A stretch of 64,000 bases of DNA from DASXQK01 sp963724385. GTDB taxonomy: Bacteria; Pseudomonadota; Alphaproteobacteria; Dongiales; Dongiaceae. The stretch lies in NCBI GenBank assembly GCA_963724385.1, contig CAVRUJ010000002.1, forward strand, positions 682,001-746,000, read 5' to 3'. The stretch's first letter is position 1. Each line of letters begins with the position of its first letter. Under the pieces are notes generated by a model. It made no database searches, was not told the origin of the DNA, and worked only from the letters and a program-made list of their open reading frames with translations. A program made the translations under genes and the position numbers. Of this stretch, positions 52,511 to 60,472 are shown piece after piece.

Positions 52511-53526
52511 GCGAGAAGATGAAGCTTCGCAATCGCCCGCTCATCGACCGGCTGCCGTCGGTGAGAGGGCGCTTGACCCCTGATGCGCCGCTCGCCGGCG
52601 TCACCTGGTTCCGGGTCGGCGGCGCAGCGGAGGTCATGTTCCGTCCGGCCGATGTCGACGATCTGGCGAAGTTCCTGGCCGAGAAGCCGGGCGATGTGCC
52701 GGTCACGGTCATGGGCGTGGGCTCCAACCTTCTCGTGCGCGACCGCGGCGTGCCGGGGGTGGTGCTGCGCCTCGGCCGCGGCTTCGCCGAGATCACGGCC
52801 GAAGACAGGCGCGTGCGCGCAGGTGCCGCGGCGCTCGACCTCAACGTCGCCCGGGTCGCCGCCGAGGCCGGGCTCGCCGGCCTCGAGTTCCTCTCCGGCA
52901 TCCCAGGGACCATCGGGGGCGCGTTGCGCATGAATGCCGGGGCCTATGGCCGGGAGATGTCCGACGTGATCCTCGAGGCCGAGGCGCTGGACGGGTCCGG
53001 CGGCCGGCATCGGCTCAGCCACAAGGCGCTTGGCCTCAGCTATCGCCACTCGGCGGTGCCGGAGGACTGGATCTTCCTGGAAGCACTCCTCAAGGGCGAG
53101 ACCGGAAACCCCACGGCGATCGGCGCCAGGCTGAAGGAGATTCAGGACGCGCGCGAGGCGAGCCAGCCGATCCGCAGCCGGACCGGCGGCAGCACCTTCG
53201 CCAATCCGCCCGGGTTCAAGGCCTGGGAGCTGATCGAGCAGGCCGGCTGCCGGGGCTTGACCCTGGGTGGCGCGCAGGTCTCGGAAAAGCACTGCAACTT
53301 CCTCATCAACACTGGCGATGCCACGGCGGCCGAGATCGAGGCGCTGGGCGAGCTCGTGCGCGAGCGGGTGCTGGAGAAGACCGGCGTCACCCTGGAATGG
53401 GAAATCAGGCGCATCGGCGTCATGGGCCCGCCGAGCGAAGCCAAACCCCATGGCGGCCAGCCGCAAAACGCCAAACCGAAAAACGCGAAACCCCGGAAGT
53501 CCAAGCCCCGGAGGTCCCAACCATGA
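52507..53526 (+). CDS. murB: UDP-N-acetylenolpyruvoylglucosamine reductase MurB with basic tail
   Basis: MurB is the FAD enzyme that reduces UDP-GlcNAc-enolpyruvate to UDP-MurNAc. FAD-binding VMGVGSNLLVRDRGVPGVVLRLGRGF, SGIPGTIGGALRMNAGAYG, and the type I features YRHSAVP and SQPIRSRTGGSTFANPPG (active serine in TGGSTF) are present. Normal sequence ends about TLEWEIRRIG; the last 30 or so of the 339 residues form a repetitive K/P/N/R tail (NAKPKNAKPRKSKP) absent from most family members. Starts at ATG 52507 in the murC stop and overlaps ddl as ATGA. Confidence 0.95.
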   Translation: MSEKMKLRNRPLIDRLPSVRGRLTPDAPLAGVTWFRVGGAAEVMFRPADVDDLAKFLAEKPGDVPVTVMGVGSNLLVRDRGVPGVVLRLGRGFAEITAEDRRVRAGAAALDLNVARVAAEAGLAGLEFLSGIPGTIGGALRMNAGAYGREMSDVILEAEALDGSGGRHRLSHKALGLSYRHSAVPEDWIFLEALLKGETGNPTAIGARLKEIQDAREASQPIRSRTGGSTFANPPGFKAWELIEQAGCRGLTLGGAQVSEKHCNFLINTGDATAAEIEALGELVRERVLEKTGVTLEWEIRRIGVMGPPSEAKPHGGQPQNAKPKNAKPRKSKPRRSQP

Positions 53527-54437
53527 GCAAACGGGTCGCCGTCCTCATGGGCGGGCGTTCGGCCGAGCGCGAGGTCTCGCTGGTGAGCGGCGCTGCCTGC
53601 GCCGAGGGGCTGCGCCAGAAAGGCTATCGGGTTTCCTGCATCGACGTGGGCGAGAGCCTCGGCGCGCTCGTCGCCGCCCTCGAGCCGCGGCCCGACGTCG
53701 TCTTCAACGCGCTTCACGGGCGCTACGGCGAGGATGGCCGCATCCAGGGCCTGCTCGATCTCCTCGGCCTGCCCTACACCCATTCGGGCCTGCTCGCCTC
53801 GGCCCTCGCCATGGACAAGCCCATAGCCAAGCGCCTGTTTGCGGCCGCGGGCCTGCGCTGCCCCGAAGGCATCATCGTCAAGCGCGACGATCTCGCCAAG
53901 GGCGATCCCATGGCGCGGCCTTTCGTGGTCAAGCCGCCAGCCGAGGGTTCCAGCGTCGGTGTGCGCATCATGCGCCAGGGCGACAATCTCGGACCCGAAG
54001 AAGGCTGGCATTTCGGCGAGGAAGTGCTGGTCGAGCGCTACGTGCCGGGGCGCGAGCTGACCGTCGCCATCATGGGCGGCGAGGCGCTGGCGGTCACCGA
54101 GCTGCGGCCCCATCACGGGTTCTACGACTACGAGCACAAATACACCGCCGGCCGCACCGAGCATCTGGTGCCCGCACCCGTGCCGGCCGACATCGCCAAG
54201 GAAGCCGAGCGCATGTCGGTCGCGGCCCATGAAGCCTTGGGCTGCCGCAGCGTCACCCGGGCCGACTTCCGCTACGACGATTCCAAGCCCGGCACGGCCG
54301 GTCTCTACCTGCTGGAGATCAATACCCAGCCTGGCATGACGCCGCTCTCCCTGGTGCCGGAACAGGCCGCCTACCGCGGCATTTCCTTCCCCGACCTCGT
54401 CGCCTGGATGGTGGAGCACGCACGATGCGACGCATGA
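53523..54437 (+). CDS. ddl: D-alanine--D-alanine ligase
   Basis: Ddl makes the D-Ala-D-Ala dipeptide used by MurF. The 304-residue ATP-grasp enzyme has LMGGRSAEREVSLVSG near the start, FNALHGRYGEDGRIQG, FVVKPPAEGSSVGV, and the C-terminal LLEINTQPGMTPLSLVPEQA that holds the Mg-binding glutamate and asparagine. Starts at 53523 in the murB stop (ATGA). A single ddl of this position is usual in dcw clusters. Confidence 0.96.
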   Translation: MSKRVAVLMGGRSAEREVSLVSGAACAEGLRQKGYRVSCIDVGESLGALVAALEPRPDVVFNALHGRYGEDGRIQGLLDLLGLPYTHSGLLASALAMDKPIAKRLFAAAGLRCPEGIIVKRDDLAKGDPMARPFVVKPPAEGSSVGVRIMRQGDNLGPEEGWHFGEEVLVERYVPGRELTVAIMGGEALAVTELRPHHGFYDYEHKYTAGRTEHLVPAPVPADIAKEAERMSVAAHEALGCRSVTRADFRYDDSKPGTAGLYLLEINTQPGMTPLSLVPEQAAYRGISFPDLVAWMVEHARCDA

Positions 54438-55294
54438 GCCCGACTGCGCGCAATCCCGAAGCCCAGCCGCGCCACGGCCGCAGGGCCGTGGCCCGCCGGC
54501 GGCCAGCCCCGCCGCGCTGGCGCCGCGCCGCCCGGCGCTTCGGCCTCGCCGGCATGCTGCTGCTGGCGATTTCGGCCGGGGCCTATTGGTTCCGGCATTC
54601 GGCCATTCCTTCGGAGGCCGGGCAGCGGTTCGCCAAGGCCGTCGCCGATCTCGGCACGGCGGCCGGGTTCCGCCTGCAGCGGATCACCGTCGACGGGCGG
54701 GTGTTCACGCCGCGCGAGGATCTTCTGGCGGCCCTCGACCTCCGCTTGGGCGAGCCCATGCTGGAGATCGATCCCGCGATCCTGAAGCAGCGGATCGAGA
54801 AGCTCGGCTGGGTGCGCAGCGCCGCGGTCGACCGGCGCCTGCCAGGCGAGATTCACATCCAGCTGACCGAGGCGGTGCCGGCCGCGCTCTGGCAGAACGG
54901 CGGGCGGTTCCAAGTCATCGACCGGGCCGGGCATCTGATCGGCGAGGCCGCGCCGAAGAATTTCATCCAGCTTCCGGTGCTCGCGGGCGATCGCGCGCCC
55001 GAGCATGCCGATGCCCTTTTCACGATGCTGGCCGGCGAGCCCGATCTGGCGCCGCGCGTGCGCGCCGCGGTCTGGGTCGGCGACCGGCGCTGGAACCTGC
55101 GTTTCGACAACGGCGTCGACGTGAAGCTGCCGGCGGATTCGCCTCAGGCGGCCTGGTCGCTGCTGGCCAAGCTCGAGCGCGAGCAGCGCCTGCTGGCCCG
55201 CGACATCACGGTCATCGATATGCGCCTGCCGGACCGCCTCGTGGTCCGGATGGGTCCGGCGGCTGAGCTGCGACAGCCGGGCAACGAGACTTGA
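54425..55294 (+). CDS. ftsQ: Cell division protein FtsQ
   Basis: FtsQ links early and late divisome proteins. The 289-residue protein has a long basic cytoplasmic N-terminus (R-rich, about 1-38), a single membrane helix (about 39-55, FGLAGMLLLAISAGAYWF), a POTRA domain (about 80-150, starting RLQRITVDGRVFTPREDLLAAL) and an FtsQ-type beta domain. ATG 54425 has a GGAG ribosome site 8 nt upstream; ATG 54434 overlaps the ddl stop as ATGA and is the alternative. ftsA follows after 34 nt. Confidence 0.94.
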   Translation: MRRMSPTARNPEAQPRHGRRAVARRRPAPPRWRRAARRFGLAGMLLLAISAGAYWFRHSAIPSEAGQRFAKAVADLGTAAGFRLQRITVDGRVFTPREDLLAALDLRLGEPMLEIDPAILKQRIEKLGWVRSAAVDRRLPGEIHIQLTEAVPAALWQNGGRFQVIDRAGHLIGEAAPKNFIQLPVLAGDRAPEHADALFTMLAGEPDLAPRVRAAVWVGDRRWNLRFDNGVDVKLPADSPQAAWSLLAKLEREQRLLARDITVIDMRLPDRLVVRMGPAAELRQPGNET

Positions 55295-55328
55295 GGCGGC
55301 TGAATCAAGGGGGAGCGCAGGAACGAGC

Positions 55329-56585
55329 ATGCGCAAGGCAAGAATGAGCAACGGGGGCGAAGCGATCGCGGTACTCGACGTCGGCACCACCAAGGTGTGC
55401 TGCTTCATTGCCCGCCAGGGCGAGGACGCCAAGCCGCGGGTGGTCGGCATCGGCCATCAGCTGTCGCGTGGCCTGAGAGCCGGCGCCATCGTCGACATGG
55501 AGCAGGCCGAGGCCTCGATCCTGGCCGCGGTCCATGCCGCCGAGCAGATGGCCGGGGAGACCCTCCGAGACGTCACCGTCAACGTCGCGGGCGGGCATCC
55601 CGCCTCCCAGACCATCGGCGTCGAGGTGGCGATCGCCGGGCATGAGGTCGGTGACGGCGACCTGCGCAAGGTCATCGATCAGGGTCGGCTTTACGACGCC
55701 GCGGCCGACCGGCGCCTCATCCATTCCATCCCCGTCGGCTACACCATCGACGGGAGCCGGGGCATCCGCGATCCGCGCGGCATGTATGGCGAGCGCCTGG
55801 GCGTGGACATGCATGTGGTGACCGCGGCCTCCGGCCCGGTCAGGAACCTCACCACCTGCATCGCGCGCTGCCATCTCGACATCCGGGCCCTCGTCGTCTC
55901 GCCTTACGCGGCGGGACTGGCGTCCCTGGTGGACGACGAGATGGATCTCGGCGTCTGCGTCGTCGACATGGGCGGGGGGACGACGACGCTCGCCGTCTTC
56001 TTCGACGGGAACGTGGTCTATACCGACAGCATCCCGGCCGGCGGCCAGCACGTCACCAGCGACATCGCGCGCGGGCTCTCGACCCCGCTCGCCCATGCCG
56101 AACGGATGAAGACGCTCTACGGCAACTGCGTGCCCTCGCCCGCCGACGAGCGGGAGATGATCACCGTGCCCCAGGTCGGCGAGGAGGATCGGGCCCAGGC
56201 CAACACCATCCCCAAGACGATCCTGGTCGGCATCATCCAGCCGCGGCTGGAGGAGACCTTCGAGCTGGTCCGCTCGCGCCTGGAATTGAGCGGCTTCGAC
56301 AAGATCGCCGGGCGCCGGATCGTGTTGACCGGCGGGGCAAGCCAGCTCGCCGGCGTGCGCGAGCTGGCTCAACTCGTGCTCGACAAGCAAGTGCGCATGG
56401 GCCGGCCAATCCGACTCGCCGGCCTCGCCGAGGCGACCGGCGGACCGGCCTTCGCGGTCGGCGCCGGCCTCATCGCCTATGCCCGCAGAACCTCGGCCGA
56501 CGAGGCGAGACCCGCAAGAAGCCATGCCGACTCGGGCAACGGCCTCTTCGGGCGACTCGGAAGCTGGTTCAAGGAGAACTTCTGA
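55329..56585 (+). CDS. ftsA: Cell division protein FtsA
   Basis: FtsA is the actin-like ATPase that anchors FtsZ to the membrane. In the 418 residues the phosphate-1 loop is VLDVGTTKVCCFIA (about 14-27), the 1C domain inserts near 90-160, phosphate-2 is VVDMGGGTTTLAVF, the adenosine region is VLTGGASQLAGVRELA, and the amphipathic membrane-targeting helix is LFGRLGSWFKENF at the very C-terminus. ATG at 55329; a second in-frame ATG (MSNGGEAI) is possible. A 101-bp gap precedes ftsZ. Confidence 0.96.
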   Translation: MRKARMSNGGEAIAVLDVGTTKVCCFIARQGEDAKPRVVGIGHQLSRGLRAGAIVDMEQAEASILAAVHAAEQMAGETLRDVTVNVAGGHPASQTIGVEVAIAGHEVGDGDLRKVIDQGRLYDAAADRRLIHSIPVGYTIDGSRGIRDPRGMYGERLGVDMHVVTAASGPVRNLTTCIARCHLDIRALVVSPYAAGLASLVDDEMDLGVCVVDMGGGTTTLAVFFDGNVVYTDSIPAGGQHVTSDIARGLSTPLAHAERMKTLYGNCVPSPADEREMITVPQVGEEDRAQANTIPKTILVGIIQPRLEETFELVRSRLELSGFDKIAGRRIVLTGGASQLAGVRELAQLVLDKQVRMGRPIRLAGLAEATGGPAFAVGAGLIAYARRTSADEARPARSHADSGNGLFGRLGSWFKENF

Positions 56586-56686
56586 TGACGAGAGGAGCAG
56601 GCCCGGAAAGCCAGGAAAACCGGGCAGAAACGCGGCCGGCATTGACCGGCGGGAATGTGACAGTACGCTGACAACGGAGGATTATC

Positions 56687-58456
56687 ATGACTTTGAATCT
56701 CTCGATGCCGATCGCCGCCTTTGAGCTGAAGCCCAAGATCACCGTCGTCGGCGTGGGCGGCGCGGGCGGCAATGCCGTCAACAACATGATCAAGCAGAAC
56801 CTGGAGGGCGTGGAGTTCATCGTCTCCAACACCGATGCCCAGGCGCTCTCCCAATCGCTCTGCCAGCGGCGAATCCAGCTGGGCCAGAACCTGACCGCCG
56901 GATTGGGCGCAGGCTCCAGGCCCGATGTCGGCCGGGCCGCCGCCGAGGAGGCGCTGGACGAGATCATCCGCCAGCTCCAAGGCTCGAACATGGTGTTCAT
57001 CACCGCCGGGATGGGCGGGGGCACCGGCACGGGTGCGGCCCCGGTCATCGCCGCGGCGACCCGCGAGCAGGGCATCCTGACCGTGGGCGTGGTGACCAAG
57101 CCCTTCCACTTCGAGGGCATGCACCGGATGCGCATCGCCGACGCGGGCATCCAGGAGCTGCAGCAGTTCGTCGATACGCTGATCATCATCCCGAACCAGA
57201 ACCTGTTCCGGGTGGCGAATGAAAAGACCACCTTCGCCGACGCCTTCAACATGGCGGACCAGGTGCTGGACTGCGGCGTGCGCGGCGTCACCGACCTGAT
57301 GGTGAAGCCGGGCCTGATCAATCTCGATTTCGCCGACATCCGCACGGTAATGACCGAGATGGGCAAGGCGATGATGGGCACCGGCGAGGCCGAAGGCTCG
57401 AATCGCGCCATCGGCGCCGCCGAAGCGGCGATCTCCAACCCGCTGCTCGACGATGTCTCCATGAAGGGCGCGCGCGGCGTGCTGATCAACATCACCGGCG
57501 GCCTCGACATGACACTGTTCGAGGTCGACGAGGCAGCAAACCGGATCCGCAGCGAGGTCGATCCCGAAGCCAACATCATCTTCGGCTCGACCTTCGACCA
57601 AAGCCTCGAGGGCAAGATCCGCATCTCGGTCGTTGCCACGGGCATCGAGTCCGTTGCCCAGCAGCAGCCGCGTCCGGTCTCCTTGAGCCTGGTGGCGGGC
57701 GCGGGCCGGACAGCGTCCTCCGCTGCGGCACCGGCTCTCGGCGCCGAACGGGTCGAGGCCGTGGCTCAGTCGGCGCCGGCCATGGAAATGCGGCGCGAGA
57801 CGGCCGGCGCCACGGCGCTGGCACAAGCCCCCATGCAGGCGTCCCAGCCGAGCCCGGTCATGCAGGCCCAGGCTGCGGTCGCCGAAGCGCCGCGCTTCCA
57901 CAGGGCGGAGCCCGTGCTTCCGCCCATGCGCGAGACCATGGCCCGCCCGGTGGCGCAGCCGCGCGAGGACAAGCATTTCATCGCTCCTCCGCCGGTCGAG
58001 ACGCCGGCTCAGCAGCCCGCATCGGCCATGGCGGCGCCGACCCTCTCGGCACCGACCTTGTCGGCGCAGGCGCCTGCAGCACCTCAACCCCAGCGCCGGA
58101 TGCCCAACCTGTTCAGCCGGGTGACCGGCGGAACGGCCTGGGCCAAGCCGGCGGCGCTGGACGCCCGGGAAAGCCAGGTCACGCCCCAGATGCGGGCCAG
58201 TTCGGCGCCCCGCCCCACGGCCCCTGTCCCTGCGGCAGCCGCTCCGATGCCGCCGGTCCCAGCTCCTGTCGCTTCGGCCCCTGTGACGCCAGCGCCGGCG
58301 GCCCAGCCCCAGGTTCAACCGAGCCTGAGCCAGCCCGTGCAAGCTGCTGCCCAGCCACGACTTTCCGGCCTTGACCCCAAGGACCGGATTGCCGCCAGCC
58401 GGCTCGAGGAAGATCTGCTGGATATCCCGGCATTCCTCCGGCGTCAGGCCAACTAG
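56687..58456 (+). CDS. ftsZ: Cell division protein FtsZ
   Basis: FtsZ is the tubulin-like GTPase that forms the Z-ring. The GTPase core (about 10-325) has GVGGAGGNAVNNM, the tubulin signature GGGTGTG (about 109-115) and NLDFADIRTVM. Then comes a long alanine/proline/glutamine-rich linker of about 250 residues and the conserved C-terminal peptide LLDIPAFLRRQAN, which binds FtsA and other partners. At 589 residues it is long, but such linkers are common in Alphaproteobacteria. The start has a strong GGAGG ribosome site (56676-56680). Confidence 0.97.
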   Translation: MTLNLSMPIAAFELKPKITVVGVGGAGGNAVNNMIKQNLEGVEFIVSNTDAQALSQSLCQRRIQLGQNLTAGLGAGSRPDVGRAAAEEALDEIIRQLQGSNMVFITAGMGGGTGTGAAPVIAAATREQGILTVGVVTKPFHFEGMHRMRIADAGIQELQQFVDTLIIIPNQNLFRVANEKTTFADAFNMADQVLDCGVRGVTDLMVKPGLINLDFADIRTVMTEMGKAMMGTGEAEGSNRAIGAAEAAISNPLLDDVSMKGARGVLINITGGLDMTLFEVDEAANRIRSEVDPEANIIFGSTFDQSLEGKIRISVVATGIESVAQQQPRPVSLSLVAGAGRTASSAAAPALGAERVEAVAQSAPAMEMRRETAGATALAQAPMQASQPSPVMQAQAAVAEAPRFHRAEPVLPPMRETMARPVAQPREDKHFIAPPPVETPAQQPASAMAAPTLSAPTLSAQAPAAPQPQRRMPNLFSRVTGGTAWAKPAALDARESQVTPQMRASSAPRPTAPVPAAAAPMPPVPAPVASAPVTPAPAAQPQVQPSLSQPVQAAAQPRLSGLDPKDRIAASRLEEDLLDIPAFLRRQAN

Positions 58457-58502
58457 ACGCGGGCACGAAAGGGCAATACCCTGTCCGTCTGATCGCCGGG
58501 CA

Positions 58503-58539
58503 CCCGGATCCCGAGGTATTCGAACCGTCTGGATCCGGG
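58503..58539. repeat. Inverted repeat between ftsZ and lpxC
   Basis: CCCGGATCC (58503-58511) and GGATCCGGG (58531-58539) can form a 9-bp stem with a 19-nt loop, 46 bp after the ftsZ stop and 45 bp before lpxC. No T-run follows. It may attenuate read-through from ftsZ to lpxC or stabilise the upstream mRNA. Confidence 0.6.
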
Positions 58540-58583
58540 CCGGTGATGGGAAACGCGGGCGGGGTTTCACGAAGGCGGGAGTG

Positions 58584-59531
58584 ATGGTGACAACCAAATC
58601 CGAGGGCTGCGGCGCGCGTCCGCCTGGGCGCCAGACGACCCTCAAGAACGCCATCCATTGCTCGGGGACGGCGCTGCATCATGGTGGCCATGTTGCCATG
58701 GCCATGCGGCCAGCACCGGCGGGATCGGGCATCGTCTTCCGCCGGACCGACATCGCCGGCCATGGCATCGCAATCCCTGCCGATTGGCGCCATGTGGCCG
58801 AGATGCCCATGTGCACGGCCATCGAGCTCGACGGCGTCAAGATCGCCACCGTCGAACATCTGATGGCGGCACTGGCCGGCTGCGGCATCGACAACATCGT
58901 GGTCGAAGTCAACGGGCCGGAGTTGCCGATCATGGACGGCAGCGCCTGGCCCTTCGTCTTCCTGATCGAATGCGCCGGGACCGTGGAATTCGACGAACCG
59001 CGGCGCTACCTGCGCATCCTGAAGGCGGTCTCCCTGACTCAGGCCGGGCGCAGCGTGTCCCTGGCCCCGGCCGAGGGGTTCTCCATGGGCTTTGAAATCG
59101 ACTACGAGAACGGCGCCATCGCGCGCCAGGCCTGCGACATCGAGTTCGCCGATGGCGCCTTCAAGAACGAGCTGAGCCGGGCGCGAACCTACGGCTTCCT
59201 TCATGAGGTGGATGCTCTGCGCGCCGCCGGTCTCGCCCGCGGCGCTTCGCTTGAGAATGCCGTCGTCGTCAGCGGCGACGGGATTCTGAACGAAGGGGGA
59301 CTGCGCTTCCCCGACGAGTTCGTGCGCCACAAGATGCTGGATGCGCTGGGCGACCTCTATCTCGCTGGCGGTCCCATCCGCGGCCGGTTCGAAGGCCGTC
59401 GTTCGGGCCACAAGCTCAATCACCGGCTCCTCCGAGCGCTGTTCCAGCGTGCCGACACCTGGGAATGGAGCGACGAAGCGGCCGCGCCGGCACAGCCGGA
59501 AGCCCAGCGAAAGGCCCGGGCCGGGGCCTGA
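58584..59531 (+). CDS. lpxC: UDP-3-O-acyl-GlcNAc deacetylase LpxC
   Basis: LpxC is the zinc-dependent committed step of lipid A synthesis. The 315-residue protein has the family order: TTLKNAIHCSGTALHHG near the N-terminus, the zinc-binding histidine in TVEHLMAALAG (about H92), NGPELPIMDGSAWPFV, SRARTYGFLHEV, and the later zinc ligands H249 and D253 in RHKMLDALGDLYL, with GHKLNHRLL toward the end. ATG 58584 is used. Position after ftsZ is the normal one in proteobacteria. Confidence 0.96.
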   Translation: MVTTKSEGCGARPPGRQTTLKNAIHCSGTALHHGGHVAMAMRPAPAGSGIVFRRTDIAGHGIAIPADWRHVAEMPMCTAIELDGVKIATVEHLMAALAGCGIDNIVVEVNGPELPIMDGSAWPFVFLIECAGTVEFDEPRRYLRILKAVSLTQAGRSVSLAPAEGFSMGFEIDYENGAIARQACDIEFADGAFKNELSRARTYGFLHEVDALRAAGLARGASLENAVVVSGDGILNEGGLRFPDEFVRHKMLDALGDLYLAGGPIRGRFEGRRSGHKLNHRLLRALFQRADTWEWSDEAAAPAQPEAQRKARAGA

Positions 59532-59611
59532 AGACCGGGTCCCGAGACTTGAGGCACCCCCCGCCTGCCTCCTATAGTGGGCGGCCTCCAAGCGAGAAGA
59601 GACCTTACCGG

Positions 59612-60472
59612 ATGCTGGATTGCTTGCGTCTGCTGCGGCCTTTGGCCCTGATCGCCCTGGTCGCCGGCCTCGGCGCTTGCGCCGACAATCCGGACACCAA
59701 GGAGATCGCCGACAAGCCGGCCGAGGCCCTTTATAATCAAGGCTTCAATGCCCTCCAGGCCGGCGCGATTTCCGATGCCGCCAAATTCTTCGAGGAGGTC
59801 GAACGCCAGCATCCTTATTCGGCACTGGCGCCCCAGGCGGAAATCATGGCCGCCTATGCCTATTACCGCGGCAACCTCTACGACGACGCGATCAACGCCC
59901 TGGATCACTTCATCGACCTGCACCCGGGCAACAAGAACACGCCCTATGCCTATTACCTCAAGGCCCTCTGCTACTACGAGCAGATCCAGGACGTGCGCCG
60001 CGACCAGAAGATCACCGAGCAGGCGCTTGATGCGCTGACCGAGGTGGTGAACCGGTTCCCCGGCACCGCTTATGCCAAGGATGCCTCCTTGAAGCTCGAC
60101 CTCACCCGCGATCACCTCGCCGGGAAAGAGATGGACATCGGGCGCTACTACGAGGACCAGCAGCAATACCTGGCGGCCATCAACCGGTTCCGGCGCGTGG
60201 TCGAGAACTATCAGACCACGAGCCACATCCCGGAAGCCCTCGAGCGCCTGACCGAATGTTATCTGGCGCTCGGCGTCACCGACGAGGCCCAGACGGCCGC
60301 TGCCGTGCTCGGCTACAACTACCCGGGAAGCTCCTGGTACGAGGCGAGCTACGATTTGCTGAAAGGCAAGAATCTTCGAGCCGAAGAAGAGCTCCGGCTC
60401 CTGGCTGAGCAACATCTTCTAGCGCGCGGCGGCCGATGCTGCTGGGCCTTGCCATACGCGACATCGTCCTGA
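59612..60472 (+). CDS. bamD: Outer membrane assembly lipoprotein BamD
   Basis: BamD is the essential lipoprotein of the BAM complex that inserts outer-membrane beta-barrels. The 286-residue protein has a lipoprotein signal ending in the lipobox L-G-A-C (C23), then five TPR-like helix pairs (about 35-250) with FFEEVERQHPYSALAPQAEIMAAYAYYRG and YPGSSWYEASYDLL. The last 17 residues overlap the recN coding region in another frame and do not look conserved, so the natural end may have shifted downstream. It overlaps recN by 37 nt. Confidence 0.95.
   Translation: MLDCLRLLRPLALIALVAGLGACADNPDTKEIADKPAEALYNQGFNALQAGAISDAAKFFEEVERQHPYSALAPQAEIMAAYAYYRGNLYDDAINALDHFIDLHPGNKNTPYAYYLKALCYYEQIQDVRRDQKITEQALDALTEVVNRFPGTAYAKDASLKLDLTRDHLAGKEMDIGRYYEDQQQYLAAINRFRRVVENYQTTSHIPEALERLTECYLALGVTDEAQTAAAVLGYNYPGSSWYEASYDLLKGKNLRAEEELRLLAEQHLLARGGRCCWALPYATSS

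Noticed and set aside
56694..56699. GAATC (CcrM-type methylation word) at the start of ftsZ, and a similar word before ftsA
   Set aside because: A five-base word is expected by chance this often; no cluster or other cell-cycle motif accompanies it.
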